43,080 nucleotides of DNA, from positions 1-43,080 of the forward strand of contig JAJZLT010000042.1 in NCBI GenBank assembly GCA_021803245.1. The letters are read 5' to 3'. The DNA comes from Microcaldota archaeon (GTDB taxonomy: Archaea; Micrarchaeota; Micrarchaeia; Micrarchaeales; CABMGC01). Positions 1 through 6,404 of this stretch are shown here, piece after piece. Both the position numbers and the translations under genes were made by a program. Under the pieces are notes generated by a model. The model was not told the origin of the DNA. It did no database searches and saw only the letters and a list, made by a program, of their open reading frames with translations. The number at the start of each line of letters is the position of its first letter. Within the stretch, counting starts at the first letter, position 1.

Positions 1-162
1 GTCTTAGGGTTTATTTCGATATTAACTGCGTATATCTCTGGCTTTGAGTTTCTGTTATCTGGATTTCAGAATAACCTTTTTTCTTTTACAATGAGCATAG
101 GATTTATTGTCGCACTACTTTCCTATTTTAGGCTCTATCAGTTAAGTGATAAGTTAAAGTGA
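1..162 (+). CDS. C-terminal fragment of a membrane protein (5' end outside window)
   Basis: Frame 1 is open from base 1 to a TGA at 160-162, giving 53 codons with no start inside the window, so the ORF track misses it. The peptide has two strongly hydrophobic stretches (around FISILTAYISGFEFLL and FTMSIGFIVALLSYF) and a short basic tail ending LSDKLK. It therefore looks like the last one or two membrane segments of a polytopic membrane protein. The family cannot be identified from this fragment. Confidence 0.55.
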   Translation, partial: VLGFISILTAYISGFEFLLSGFQNNLFSFTMSIGFIVALLSYFRLYQLSDKLK

Positions 163-376
163 CTATTGCAAGAACTTAGGCTCTACTCCTAATTCATGCA
201 TCTTAGACGGTGTATGATATTAGTGCAACTTAGGCATTAAAAGTGCAAGCCTCCTTTTTCGTGCAAAGCCTGTCAATGTCATTTCGTGTATTTAATGGCA
301 TGGGAGGAATGTAGTCAGGCAGTAAAGTGGCGGCGGGAATTGCAGTCTTAGGTCCAGAGTGCCAAAAATGCCCCAA
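163..376. other. Intergenic stretch with no recognisable gene
   Basis: About 210 bases between the partial membrane protein and the promoter of the pilin-like gene. No ORF of note is present. The short motif gtgcaa occurs three times (near 222, 241 and 263), and a T-run (cctccttttt) near 250-260 could end the upstream transcript. I see no convincing RNA gene. Confidence 0.4.
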
Positions 377-385
377 AGTATTTAG
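377..385 (+). promoter_or_regulatory. Putative TATA box for the pilin-like gene
   Basis: AGTATTTAG is centred about 27 nt upstream of the ATG at 409. That places the start site at the ATG (a leaderless transcript) and favours that ATG over the upstream GTG at 394. Confidence 0.4.
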
Positions 386-408
386 TCCTTATCGTGCATT
401 TCTTTGCT

Positions 409-1497
409 ATGAGGAAGAAAAGCGCACGTAAGAATCGCAAGAAGCCCATGCGCCAGCAAGCCGCAATGGAATACCTTGTGACCTACGGTCTTGCTGTCAT
501 AATACTGGCAGTGGTCTTATACATTATATATTACTACATTACCGCCGCACCTACCCTCGCCCAGAACACATGCACCTTCTCGTCAGGAGCAACATGCGTG
601 CAGCTCGAGATAGGTTCGAACTCTAGTACTACTAACGCCATAGTCTTTATAAACAATGCCCAAGAATTTGCGCTTAAAGACCCTGTACTTACAGTAAATC
701 TCTCCGGAGGAAAAGGAACGTTTTCCAGCTCATGCTTCCCTACTTTTGTGCTGCCTGGCGGAGCCATAGTATGCAGTGTTCCTATAACGAATATCCATTT
801 CGGCCAGGGTGAGCTTGTTGCTGGCGCACTCTCGCTTGCGGCAACTAACTGTGCGAGCGTAAATTCTTACACCTGCACAAGCCCCACTTCACAGCAATAT
901 TCCGGAACCTTTACCACACACGTAAGTTCATTGACTAATCTAGGATTAAAAGTAGCGTTGGTTCCATTTTCACTCTCCGAAACCGCAAATGGAACGAGAG
1001 ATGAAATTATTGCTACAGTAACTTTTGCTTCATCCGGCAGGCCGTTTCCAGGAGCCACGGTAAACTTCACGACGCCCACGCCAGGAGTGGTTGTAACGCC
1101 AGCATATGCCACTACCAACCAGAACGGCAACGCTACAGCCTATGCTTATAGTTACACAATAGCTTCTCCGGCACAGATAACTGCTTCCTTCAATGAATAC
1201 AGTGCGTCCATACTTATATACTTCAACAACCAGCCCACAACTACAACCGTAACGACTACTATCTCAACTTCTTCAACCAGCACTACTTCAATACCTTTGC
1301 CTACCACTTCTACCTCATCAACCACCTCTTCAACTACCACCTCTTCAACATCGACTTCAACAACCAGCACATCCAGTACTTCAACATCGACCACGTCTAC
1401 CTCTACTACATCAACATCCACTTCGTCTACAAGCACATCGACTACCACCAGCCCCACTACCTCAATTACAACAACAGTGCCCCTGGGATTCGGTTAG
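409..1497 (+). CDS. Pilin-like surface protein with class III signal peptide, Ig-like domain and Thr/Ser-rich stalk
   Basis: The N-terminus is very basic (RKKSARKNRKKPMR), then QQAAMEYLVTYG and a hydrophobic helix. This is the type IV pilin/archaellin-like class III signal that a prepilin peptidase would cut just before the Q. The middle is Cys- and Asn/Ser/Thr-rich, as in exported proteins. Around residues 180-265 there is a bacterial Ig-like (Big_1-type) repeat, recognisable from GRPFPGATVNFTTPTPG and NQNGNATAYAYS. The last 85 or so residues are almost only Thr, Ser and Pro, a likely O-glycosylated stalk. I chose ATG 409 rather than the track's GTG at 394 because of the TATA spacing. The next gene, on the other strand, is a membrane glycosyltransferase, a plausible modifier. 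Assembly into a filament is inferred, not shown. Confidence 0.75.
   Translation: MRKKSARKNRKKPMRQQAAMEYLVTYGLAVIILAVVLYIIYYYITAAPTLAQNTCTFSSGATCVQLEIGSNSSTTNAIVFINNAQEFALKDPVLTVNLSGGKGTFSSSCFPTFVLPGGAIVCSVPITNIHFGQGELVAGALSLAATNCASVNSYTCTSPTSQQYSGTFTTHVSSLTNLGLKVALVPFSLSETANGTRDEIIATVTFASSGRPFPGATVNFTTPTPGVVVTPAYATTNQNGNATAYAYSYTIASPAQITASFNEYSASILIYFNNQPTTTTVTTTISTSSTSTTSIPLPTTSTSSTTSSTTTSSTSTSTTSTSSTSTSTTSTSTTSTSTSSTSTSTTTSPTTSITTTVPLGFG
1240..1479 (+). repeat. Low-complexity Thr/Ser codon repeat tract
   Basis: Degenerate tandem units built from act, acc, tca, tct, aca and agc codons encode the T/S stalk of the preceding protein. The tract is irregular rather than a perfect satellite. It also creates a spurious 101-aa Val/Asp-rich ORF on the minus strand. 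Confidence 0.7.
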
Positions 1498-1555
1498 TTT
1501 ATTCAGGCTTTTGCGCTGCTAAGCCCTTCGTTGCGCTGCTCAGAAATAACAAGGC

Positions 1556-3214
1556 TCAGGAAACATTTAGCTCCTGCATCTTTGGCGGAGTATAATTGGC
1601 AGGTACATAATACAGTGTTGTAAGATCTGGTGCTGATAATTGCAGTACCATGCTTTTGTAACTTTCAGGCGGAGAAAGCACCTTATCCCACCACCAGCAT
1701 TCCATCTGGCCACTCTGATTGATATACTTGAGCGAGCTATATTTTCCGGACGGCACCAGAACGAAGGAATTACCGGGTATAAGCTGGCACGAGGTTATCC
1801 CGCCATACCCTAATTGGAATCTGCTTAGATTATCAAAATTTGTGTATACCACAAGATCCCCATATCCGCTATCCAGATAGATGCGCGTATTATCCGGCAG
1901 GCCCATTATGTATTCTGCTGCTTTATACTGCATAAGTTTCTCCGCTTCTGCGATGCTGTGCATGTACACGATTATTTGCAATGATGTTACTGTAAGAAAT
2001 ATGACAGCCACCATGGATCCCGCAAATTTTATATGCTTCCATTTCTTTTTCGATGCCCGCACGGACCCGATTAATGCGGCAGAGATCACGATGGAGACAG
2101 GTGTTGCTATAAGAAGCAGATATCTGTCAAGCCTATGCGATAAAATATAGATAAACGGGTATAATGTTATGTGCTGTGGCCCAAATTCCAGGTATAATAT
2201 GCCAGTAACTATCCAAAAGAGCAGCAAAGCCGATCTTTTCCTATCTTTCTTCCTCAAAATTAGGTATGCTGCTGAAGGAATAAGCGCGTAGAAGTAGAAT
2301 CCGGTTGTGTTGGAGCCATATATATAGCCATTTGTAATTATGGAAACCGGATTAAAATTTTTATATGCCAATGCATTGTATAATGCTGATGTCAGATGAT
2401 ATGGAAACATAATATTCGGATAGAATGCCAGGGCCGTATTCAGCGGCTGCGGGATTAAGTCCGGCCTCCATGTCTGGCCATAGTAGTCTATATTTGCCGT
2501 GAAGGTTATGAATGCATTCTTGGAGTTGAAATAATTTACCGTCATTACCACGCACAGGGCTATCAAAAAGCCAAGTATCAGGTAAAGGGACTTCTTATTG
2601 ATCGAAAAGGAGGAGGATCTGTTTCCTATTGGCACCTTCCTGAATATCAGCCCGATAATGAGCAGGGATCCGATCATTACCCACCATATAAATCCTTCCG
2701 GGATAGTGAGGGGCGCAGCCATCAGCGCTATTCCGGCAATAAAATACCAGGATCTGGATTTATTCTTTATGGCCTTTATCAGCGCGAAAAAAGAGAGGCT
2801 GACAAAAAACATCATAGGTATGTTATCGCTCATCGTAGTCGAGTAGATGGCTGCGAGAGGAAATGTGGCAAGCAAAAACGCAGACAGCAGTCCGATTTTA
2901 TCATCGAACAATTCACGCCCGATCAAGAAGGCCAGAAGCACAGAGAGCGTAAAACACAGTATATCCCATGCTACACTTGAAAGAGCTCCTGCTCCGAAAA
3001 TATAATAGAAAAAAGCTATAGGGAAGATCTGCAATAGTCTTACCGAGAGTATGTCGCCATTGCTCTCCATAAATGTACCGGCCGTTGCATAATGCGCGAG
3101 GAACGAATAAGCAATGTCATCGCCCAGATGGGTCGGGCCTACTGCAAAGTAAATGGAATAAGTCAGCGTATAAGCAAGTATGGCTATAAGAAGAAGAGAC
3201 GTGGACTTTTTCAT
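1556..3214 (-). CDS. GT39-like (ArnT/PMT-type) membrane glycosyltransferase
   Basis: Polytopic membrane protein of about 550 residues with a large N-terminal helical bundle. The first external loop carries HLGDDIAYSFLAHY, where paired acidic residues match the catalytic D/E position of PMT/ArnT-type GT-C transferases. It is followed by the family-like stretch GRELFDDKIGLLSAFLLATF. The last 130 residues are soluble and probably extracytoplasmic. Such enzymes transfer sugars from polyprenyl-phosphate carriers to proteins or lipids on the outer face of the membrane. Its neighbour is a Thr/Ser-rich surface protein, a possible acceptor. The track start (3244) overlaps a TATA-like GTATATATGG, so I prefer the ATG at 3214. 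The exact donor and acceptor cannot be told. Confidence 0.7.
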   Translation of the reverse strand: MKKSTSLLLIAILAYTLTYSIYFAVGPTHLGDDIAYSFLAHYATAGTFMESNGDILSVRLLQIFPIAFFYYIFGAGALSSVAWDILCFTLSVLLAFLIGRELFDDKIGLLSAFLLATFPLAAIYSTTMSDNIPMMFFVSLSFFALIKAIKNKSRSWYFIAGIALMAAPLTIPEGFIWWVMIGSLLIIGLIFRKVPIGNRSSSFSINKKSLYLILGFLIALCVVMTVNYFNSKNAFITFTANIDYYGQTWRPDLIPQPLNTALAFYPNIMFPYHLTSALYNALAYKNFNPVSIITNGYIYGSNTTGFYFYALIPSAAYLILRKKDRKRSALLLFWIVTGILYLEFGPQHITLYPFIYILSHRLDRYLLLIATPVSIVISAALIGSVRASKKKWKHIKFAGSMVAVIFLTVTSLQIIVYMHSIAEAEKLMQYKAAEYIMGLPDNTRIYLDSGYGDLVVYTNFDNLSRFQLGYGGITSCQLIPGNSFVLVPSGKYSSLKYINQSGQMECWWWDKVLSPPESYKSMVLQLSAPDLTTLYYVPANYTPPKMQELNVS

Positions 3215-3240
3215 CGGATTCGTTGCATTTTCCTTTTTTT

Positions 3241-3250
3241 CCATATATAC
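3241..3250 (-). promoter_or_regulatory. Putative TATA box for the GT39-like gene
   Basis: On the minus strand this reads GTATATATGG. Its centre is about 30 nt upstream of the ATG at 3214 and it overlaps the first in-frame ATG (3244). It therefore argues for near-leaderless initiation at the downstream ATG. Confidence 0.35.
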
Positions 3251-3549
3251 ACTGATGTTATGCGGACCAGCTTAATGGTTCCAAACCTGCTCGCGTACGC
3301 TCAAAGCATAAGCTGTTCGTAGTCTGTAATAACAATGGAACAGAATGTTAAAAAATACTCCTGAGACATTAGTTGCTGTTGCTAGAATTTTACTTTCAGT
3401 GCATCTGGCAGTTAGCGCGCCGGCTAGTTTGCATCTGCTCGGAAAAGCGATCTTTTGGATTGCCAATGTATTCTCTGTCGGTTATTGCAATTGAGAAACA
3501 GGCAATCAAGCATCTTCCGCCATATGAGAGAAAGAATTCCAGGCAAGAT
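3251..3549. other. Gene-free stretch between thiI and the glycosyltransferase
   Basis: About 300 bases. Several overlapping ORFs of 63-83 codons exist on both strands. They shadow each other, are Cys- and Arg-rich, and match nothing I know. I see no tRNA-like or other clear RNA fold. It probably holds the end of the thiI transcript and upstream promoter DNA. Confidence 0.4.
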
Positions 3550-4704
3550 TCATGTGGAAAATGAGGAGGAGAGCTTAAGTGACCTTGATACAATCGATTT
3601 AATCTTTATCTCCTTTGAGATATCCGCAACGATTCTGGCATCTGCTTTTATCTTCGGATTCCTTGCATTTATAGAGCAGACATCTTTATACGGAAGTATG
3701 GAATAGCTATAAGTACCTATCCTCCTTGCCACGCTTATTATTTCTTCCTTATCGAAACCAATGAGCGGCCTGAGAACCGGAATCCGCACCATGTGCTCCT
3801 CTGCAGCTAGATTTTCAGGGGTCTGCGAAGCAACCTGACCCAGGCTCTCCCCAGTAAATACAACTGAACATTTCTGATTCACTGCTATTCTTTCAGCAAG
3901 CAGGAGCATGAAAACCTTCATCATTATTAGTTCATATCTGCCTGTTCTAATCGCCCCTACCTGGAATATGTGGGATGGAACATAATAAATTTTATAATGC
4001 TGATGGTAGGAGGCCAGCAAAGCTACAATTTCCTTCAGCTTGGAGTTTGATGCCTCTTCATTGCTGGAGAAGCCATGCACATGCACATATATCGGCTCCA
4101 TCCCTCTTTTCATCGCATACCAGGCCGCTACTGGAGAATCTATGCCACCTGAAAGCAGTATCACGGCTTTTCCTCCGGATCCTACAGGCAGGCCTCCAAG
4201 GCCTTTGACCTTCTCTATGGAGACGTAGCCGGAATCTTCCGTAGCATTAAGCACCAATTCCTTGTCATAGCCTCTGGGCGCCATTGAATACCCCATACGC
4301 CTAAGCATCCCAGATGCCTTTTCATAGAGCTCTGCCGAATCAAATGGAAGTTGCTTATACGAGCGATGCGCATTTATCTTAAATATTGTCTTCTTATCAT
4401 ATCTGCTTGCCAGAGATCTTGCGAGCTTAAGCATTTCTTCAAGTTGCGGTTTGGTGACATATGAGACCTGGTAGCCGCTTATTCCAAATACCCTGTCCAA
4501 TCCGGATTTTATCGGTTCGATGTTGGCATCTTTTCCCGGCCTTATTATTATCCTGTCATGCTCCAATTCAAGGCTATACTTTTCACTCCCTAGTTGCTCG
4601 CGTATGTTGCTAACAAGCTTTTTTATGTATGTGCCCCTGTTTTTCGATTTAAGCCAGAGCTCTCCGAAACGCACAAGAATTATCCTTTCGTATCTGCCTT
4701 CCAT
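3550..4704 (-). CDS. thiI: tRNA 4-thiouridine synthase ThiI (no rhodanese domain)
   Basis: This enzyme adenylates U8 of tRNA and replaces its oxygen with sulfur; in some organisms it also serves thiazole synthesis. The N-terminus IILVRFGELWLKSKNRG is the typical ThiI start. A ferredoxin-like and THUMP region follows to about residue 165, then a PP-loop ATP pyrophosphatase domain with ILLSGGIDSPVAAWYAMKRG. The conserved Cys of this domain appears in YKDVCSINARNPKIKA. The protein stops soon after, so the C-terminal rhodanese domain of E. coli ThiI is absent, as in most archaea. The sulfur donor is therefore something else. I chose the ATG at 4704 because the longer track start (4743) adds residues before the conserved N-terminus and would overlap the upstream gene. 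Confidence 0.92.
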   Translation of the reverse strand: MEGRYERIILVRFGELWLKSKNRGTYIKKLVSNIREQLGSEKYSLELEHDRIIIRPGKDANIEPIKSGLDRVFGISGYQVSYVTKPQLEEMLKLARSLASRYDKKTIFKINAHRSYKQLPFDSAELYEKASGMLRRMGYSMAPRGYDKELVLNATEDSGYVSIEKVKGLGGLPVGSGGKAVILLSGGIDSPVAAWYAMKRGMEPIYVHVHGFSSNEEASNSKLKEIVALLASYHQHYKIYYVPSHIFQVGAIRTGRYELIMMKVFMLLLAERIAVNQKCSVVFTGESLGQVASQTPENLAAEEHMVRIPVLRPLIGFDKEEIISVARRIGTYSYSILPYKDVCSINARNPKIKADARIVADISKEIKIKSIVSRSLKLSSSFST

Positions 4705-4732
4705 TGCCAATACCATTAAAATCAGGCTTTCC

Positions 4733-5290
4733 CTATGAAACATTCAGCCTCAAGATAGATAAAGAAGTGCCATTCTCCATAGTGAAATTTTGCGAAGTTT
4801 CCAGCACCATGCCGTCGGGAAGCCCATGAACATTACTCGGCCAGCATTTGCTGTAAGTTGATAATGGATGGCCTAAAAATCGCTGAGCAATTGTCCCGTT
4901 CTCGAAGAACCAATACTGTTCCAGTGGAAAGTACGTATTAACCATCCAGAAACACTCGCTAGAAGCAGCCGGATAGGAAGAATATTGCGTGGAATTGAGC
5001 CCATAGAAGAGCATGCCCAGGCACGGTGAATGGCCGTTGCAATAGCCTATCCCGCTTACATTCATGTATCCTTTCTCCCATTGGCTGAGATTTCCTGCCA
5101 GATACACGTAGTATAAGCTGGAGGCGTTGCCTTCGGAGATGGATACTTCACCCACATTAAATCCGCTCGGAGCACCTTTAAGCGTGGCAGTGCCCTGTCC
5201 ATTTAGATGGAAGTATGCAAATGATACGATTGAAAAAGCCAGCAGCAGGATTACTAGAAATGATGTCTTTGCTTTGATAAATACACCCAC
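4733..5290 (-). CDS. Secreted or membrane-anchored protein of unknown function
   Basis: 185 codons beginning with GTG. Residues 9-28 (FLVILLLAFSIVSFAYFHLN) form a signal peptide or membrane anchor after a short basic start. The rest is polar, rich in Ser, Asn and Tyr, with several N-x-S/T sites and four Cys after the anchor. These fit an exported fold with disulfides. It lies 81 bp downstream of rpl24e on the same strand, in a position where many archaea have ndk and infB, but it resembles neither. I do not recognise the family. Confidence 0.6.
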   Translation of the reverse strand: MGVFIKAKTSFLVILLLAFSIVSFAYFHLNGQGTATLKGAPSGFNVGEVSISEGNASSLYYVYLAGNLSQWEKGYMNVSGIGYCNGHSPCLGMLFYGLNSTQYSSYPAASSECFWMVNTYFPLEQYWFFENGTIAQRFLGHPLSTYSKCWPSNVHGLPDGMVLETSQNFTMENGTSLSILRLNVS

Positions 5291-5371
5291 ATGCGGGCTT
5301 TTATTTTTGTAACACGGATGGGCTTGCGGCTATAAGGTAAAAATGGCCGAAATGAGAAGGCAGTGGGCAGG

Positions 5372-5539
5372 CTATGCTCCTGTCCTCTCCCCTATTTCCT
5401 TTTTGTTTGGTTTCCTCTTGTGCTTCTCGTTAAGTTTATAACATCTTCTCGAACAGTAATATCTTATTACTCCTGTACGCCTTACAAATGCGAAGCCCGT
5501 CCCTTTTTCTATCTCTGCAGTACAGTATGTGCATTTCAT
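5372..5539 (-). CDS. rpl24e: Ribosomal protein L24e (eL24), missed by the ORF track
   Basis: Reading the minus strand from the ATG at 5539 gives a 55-residue protein starting MKCTYCTAEIEKGTGFAFVR and ending GERTGA at a TAG. It has the L24e zinc-finger pattern C-x2-C near the start and C-x3-C at YYCSRRCYKLNEKH, with the basic tail typical of this large-subunit protein. It begins 5 bp after the rps28e stop, so it is the third gene of the classical archaeal L7Ae-S28e-L24e operon. It was omitted from the track only because it is shorter than about 60 codons. Length matches archaeal L24e (about 55-70 residues). Confidence 0.93.
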   Translation of the reverse strand: MKCTYCTAEIEKGTGFAFVRRTGVIRYYCSRRCYKLNEKHKRKPNKKEIGERTGA

Positions 5540-5544
5540 GATGC

Positions 5545-5838
5545 TTACCTCGCCACTATGCTCCTGTCTTCCCTGCTGGTATCTGGTAGCCGGATCATGT
5601 CACCAACCTTTATCCTGCCAGCAACATTCCTTCTTATGACCCTGCCTTTATCCTTACCTTCCAGAACCTTGCACATGGCTTGCTTTATCTCCCCGTATAT
5701 GCCTGTGCGTACCGGTGCAAGATCGACGACCTGTGCAAGATAGCCTTCGTATTTCTTCTGTTCAGCAGGTTGCTGTTGCTGCTTTTCCGGCTTGTCGGTA
5801 GTCTCGGTTTTATTCTTCTTGCCCTCAGATTCTGCCAT
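5545..5838 (-). CDS. rps28e: Ribosomal protein S28e (eS28) with low-complexity N-terminal extension
   Basis: The last 70 or so residues are a standard small-subunit S28e: RTGIYGEIKQAMCKVLEGKDKGRVIRRNV is followed by the hallmark RIKVGDMIRLPDTSREDR. The first 28 residues (KKNKTETTDKPEKQQQQPAEQKK) are an added Lys/Gln/Glu/Thr-rich segment not found in ordinary S28e, which is about 70 residues long. The gene lies 12 bp after the L7Ae stop and 5 bp before rpl24e, so the three are surely co-transcribed. An internal start could give a normal-length protein, but no obvious Met lies at the domain boundary. Confidence 0.93.
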   Translation of the reverse strand: MAESEGKKNKTETTDKPEKQQQQPAEQKKYEGYLAQVVDLAPVRTGIYGEIKQAMCKVLEGKDKGRVIRRNVAGRIKVGDMIRLPDTSREDRSIVAR

Positions 5839-5850
5839 TTAGCATCACTT

Positions 5851-6336
5851 TTAATTCTCCGGGGCTTTGGCAGGTTCTGACGCCTGCTGCTCCTTCTTGG
5901 GCTTTGGCTCCTTTTTCTGCTGCGGCCTTGACTCCTTCTTCTCCTGTGTTTTTTGGCTTTCTCCTGAAGCGGAAGACTTTCCGGTAATTCTTGCGACCAC
6001 GTCCTTTACAGCCGCATCTGCGCTTCCCGTTTTCTCTACTGCCACGCTGGAGCATGCAACATTCATTCCGATGGCCTTTCCAAGTTCAAGCTTGCTAGGC
6101 ACAAAAACATATGCTATATTCTTCTGCTTGCAAAGGGTAGGTATATGCATGACTACTTCTTCTGGTTCAACATCAGCAGCAATCACAACAAGAGATGCAA
6201 GACCGCGTTCGACACTCTTAGTCACCTCGTTTACTCCCTTCCTGACATTGCCCCCCTGCCTTGCAAGCCTGAGCGCGTCAAGAGTCTTATCCTGCACTTC
6301 CTTAGAAACCTCGAAATCTATGTAAGATTTAGCCAT
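5851..6336 (-). CDS. rpl7ae: Ribosomal protein L7Ae (eL8) with charged C-terminal tail
   Basis: Residues 1-118 are L7Ae. RKGVNEVTKSVERG is the kink-turn RNA-binding loop, and ADVEPEEVVMHIPTLCKQKNIAYVFVPSKLELGKAIG is the conserved core. Besides its place in the large subunit, archaeal L7Ae is known to bind kink-turns in box C/D and H/ACA guide RNAs and RNase P RNA. Residues 119-161 form a Lys/Glu/Gln/Pro-rich tail absent from the usual protein of about 120 residues. The gene has a clear SD (GAGGTAA) 5 nt before its ATG and heads the L7Ae-S28e-L24e operon. Confidence 0.95.
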   Translation of the reverse strand: MAKSYIDFEVSKEVQDKTLDALRLARQGGNVRKGVNEVTKSVERGLASLVVIAADVEPEEVVMHIPTLCKQKNIAYVFVPSKLELGKAIGMNVACSSVAVEKTGSADAAVKDVVARITGKSSASGESQKTQEKKESRPQQKKEPKPKKEQQASEPAKAPEN

Positions 6337-6384
6337 TTTATTACCTCATCTCATTGGTTTTAGTATTATATATCATTCACGGTT

Positions 6385-6394
6385 GATATAAAGC
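6385..6394 (-). promoter_or_regulatory. Putative TATA box for the L7Ae-S28e-L24e operon
   Basis: The minus strand reads GCTTTATATC about 50 nt upstream of the L7Ae ATG. A second AT-rich box (GATATATAA) lies at about 6368-6376. The first leaves room for a short leader that contains the SD. Confidence 0.4.
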
Positions 6395-6404
6395 TTTCTG
6401 TTTC

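Noticed and set aside
1152-1457. 101-codon minus-strand ORF rich in Val, Asp and Glu
   Set aside because: Direct antisense of the Thr/Ser codon repeats; its composition is explained by the repeat.
4975-5371. Possible ndk or infB expected after L24e
   Set aside because: No NDK active-site or IF2 G-domain motif in any frame; the gene present is an exported unknown protein.
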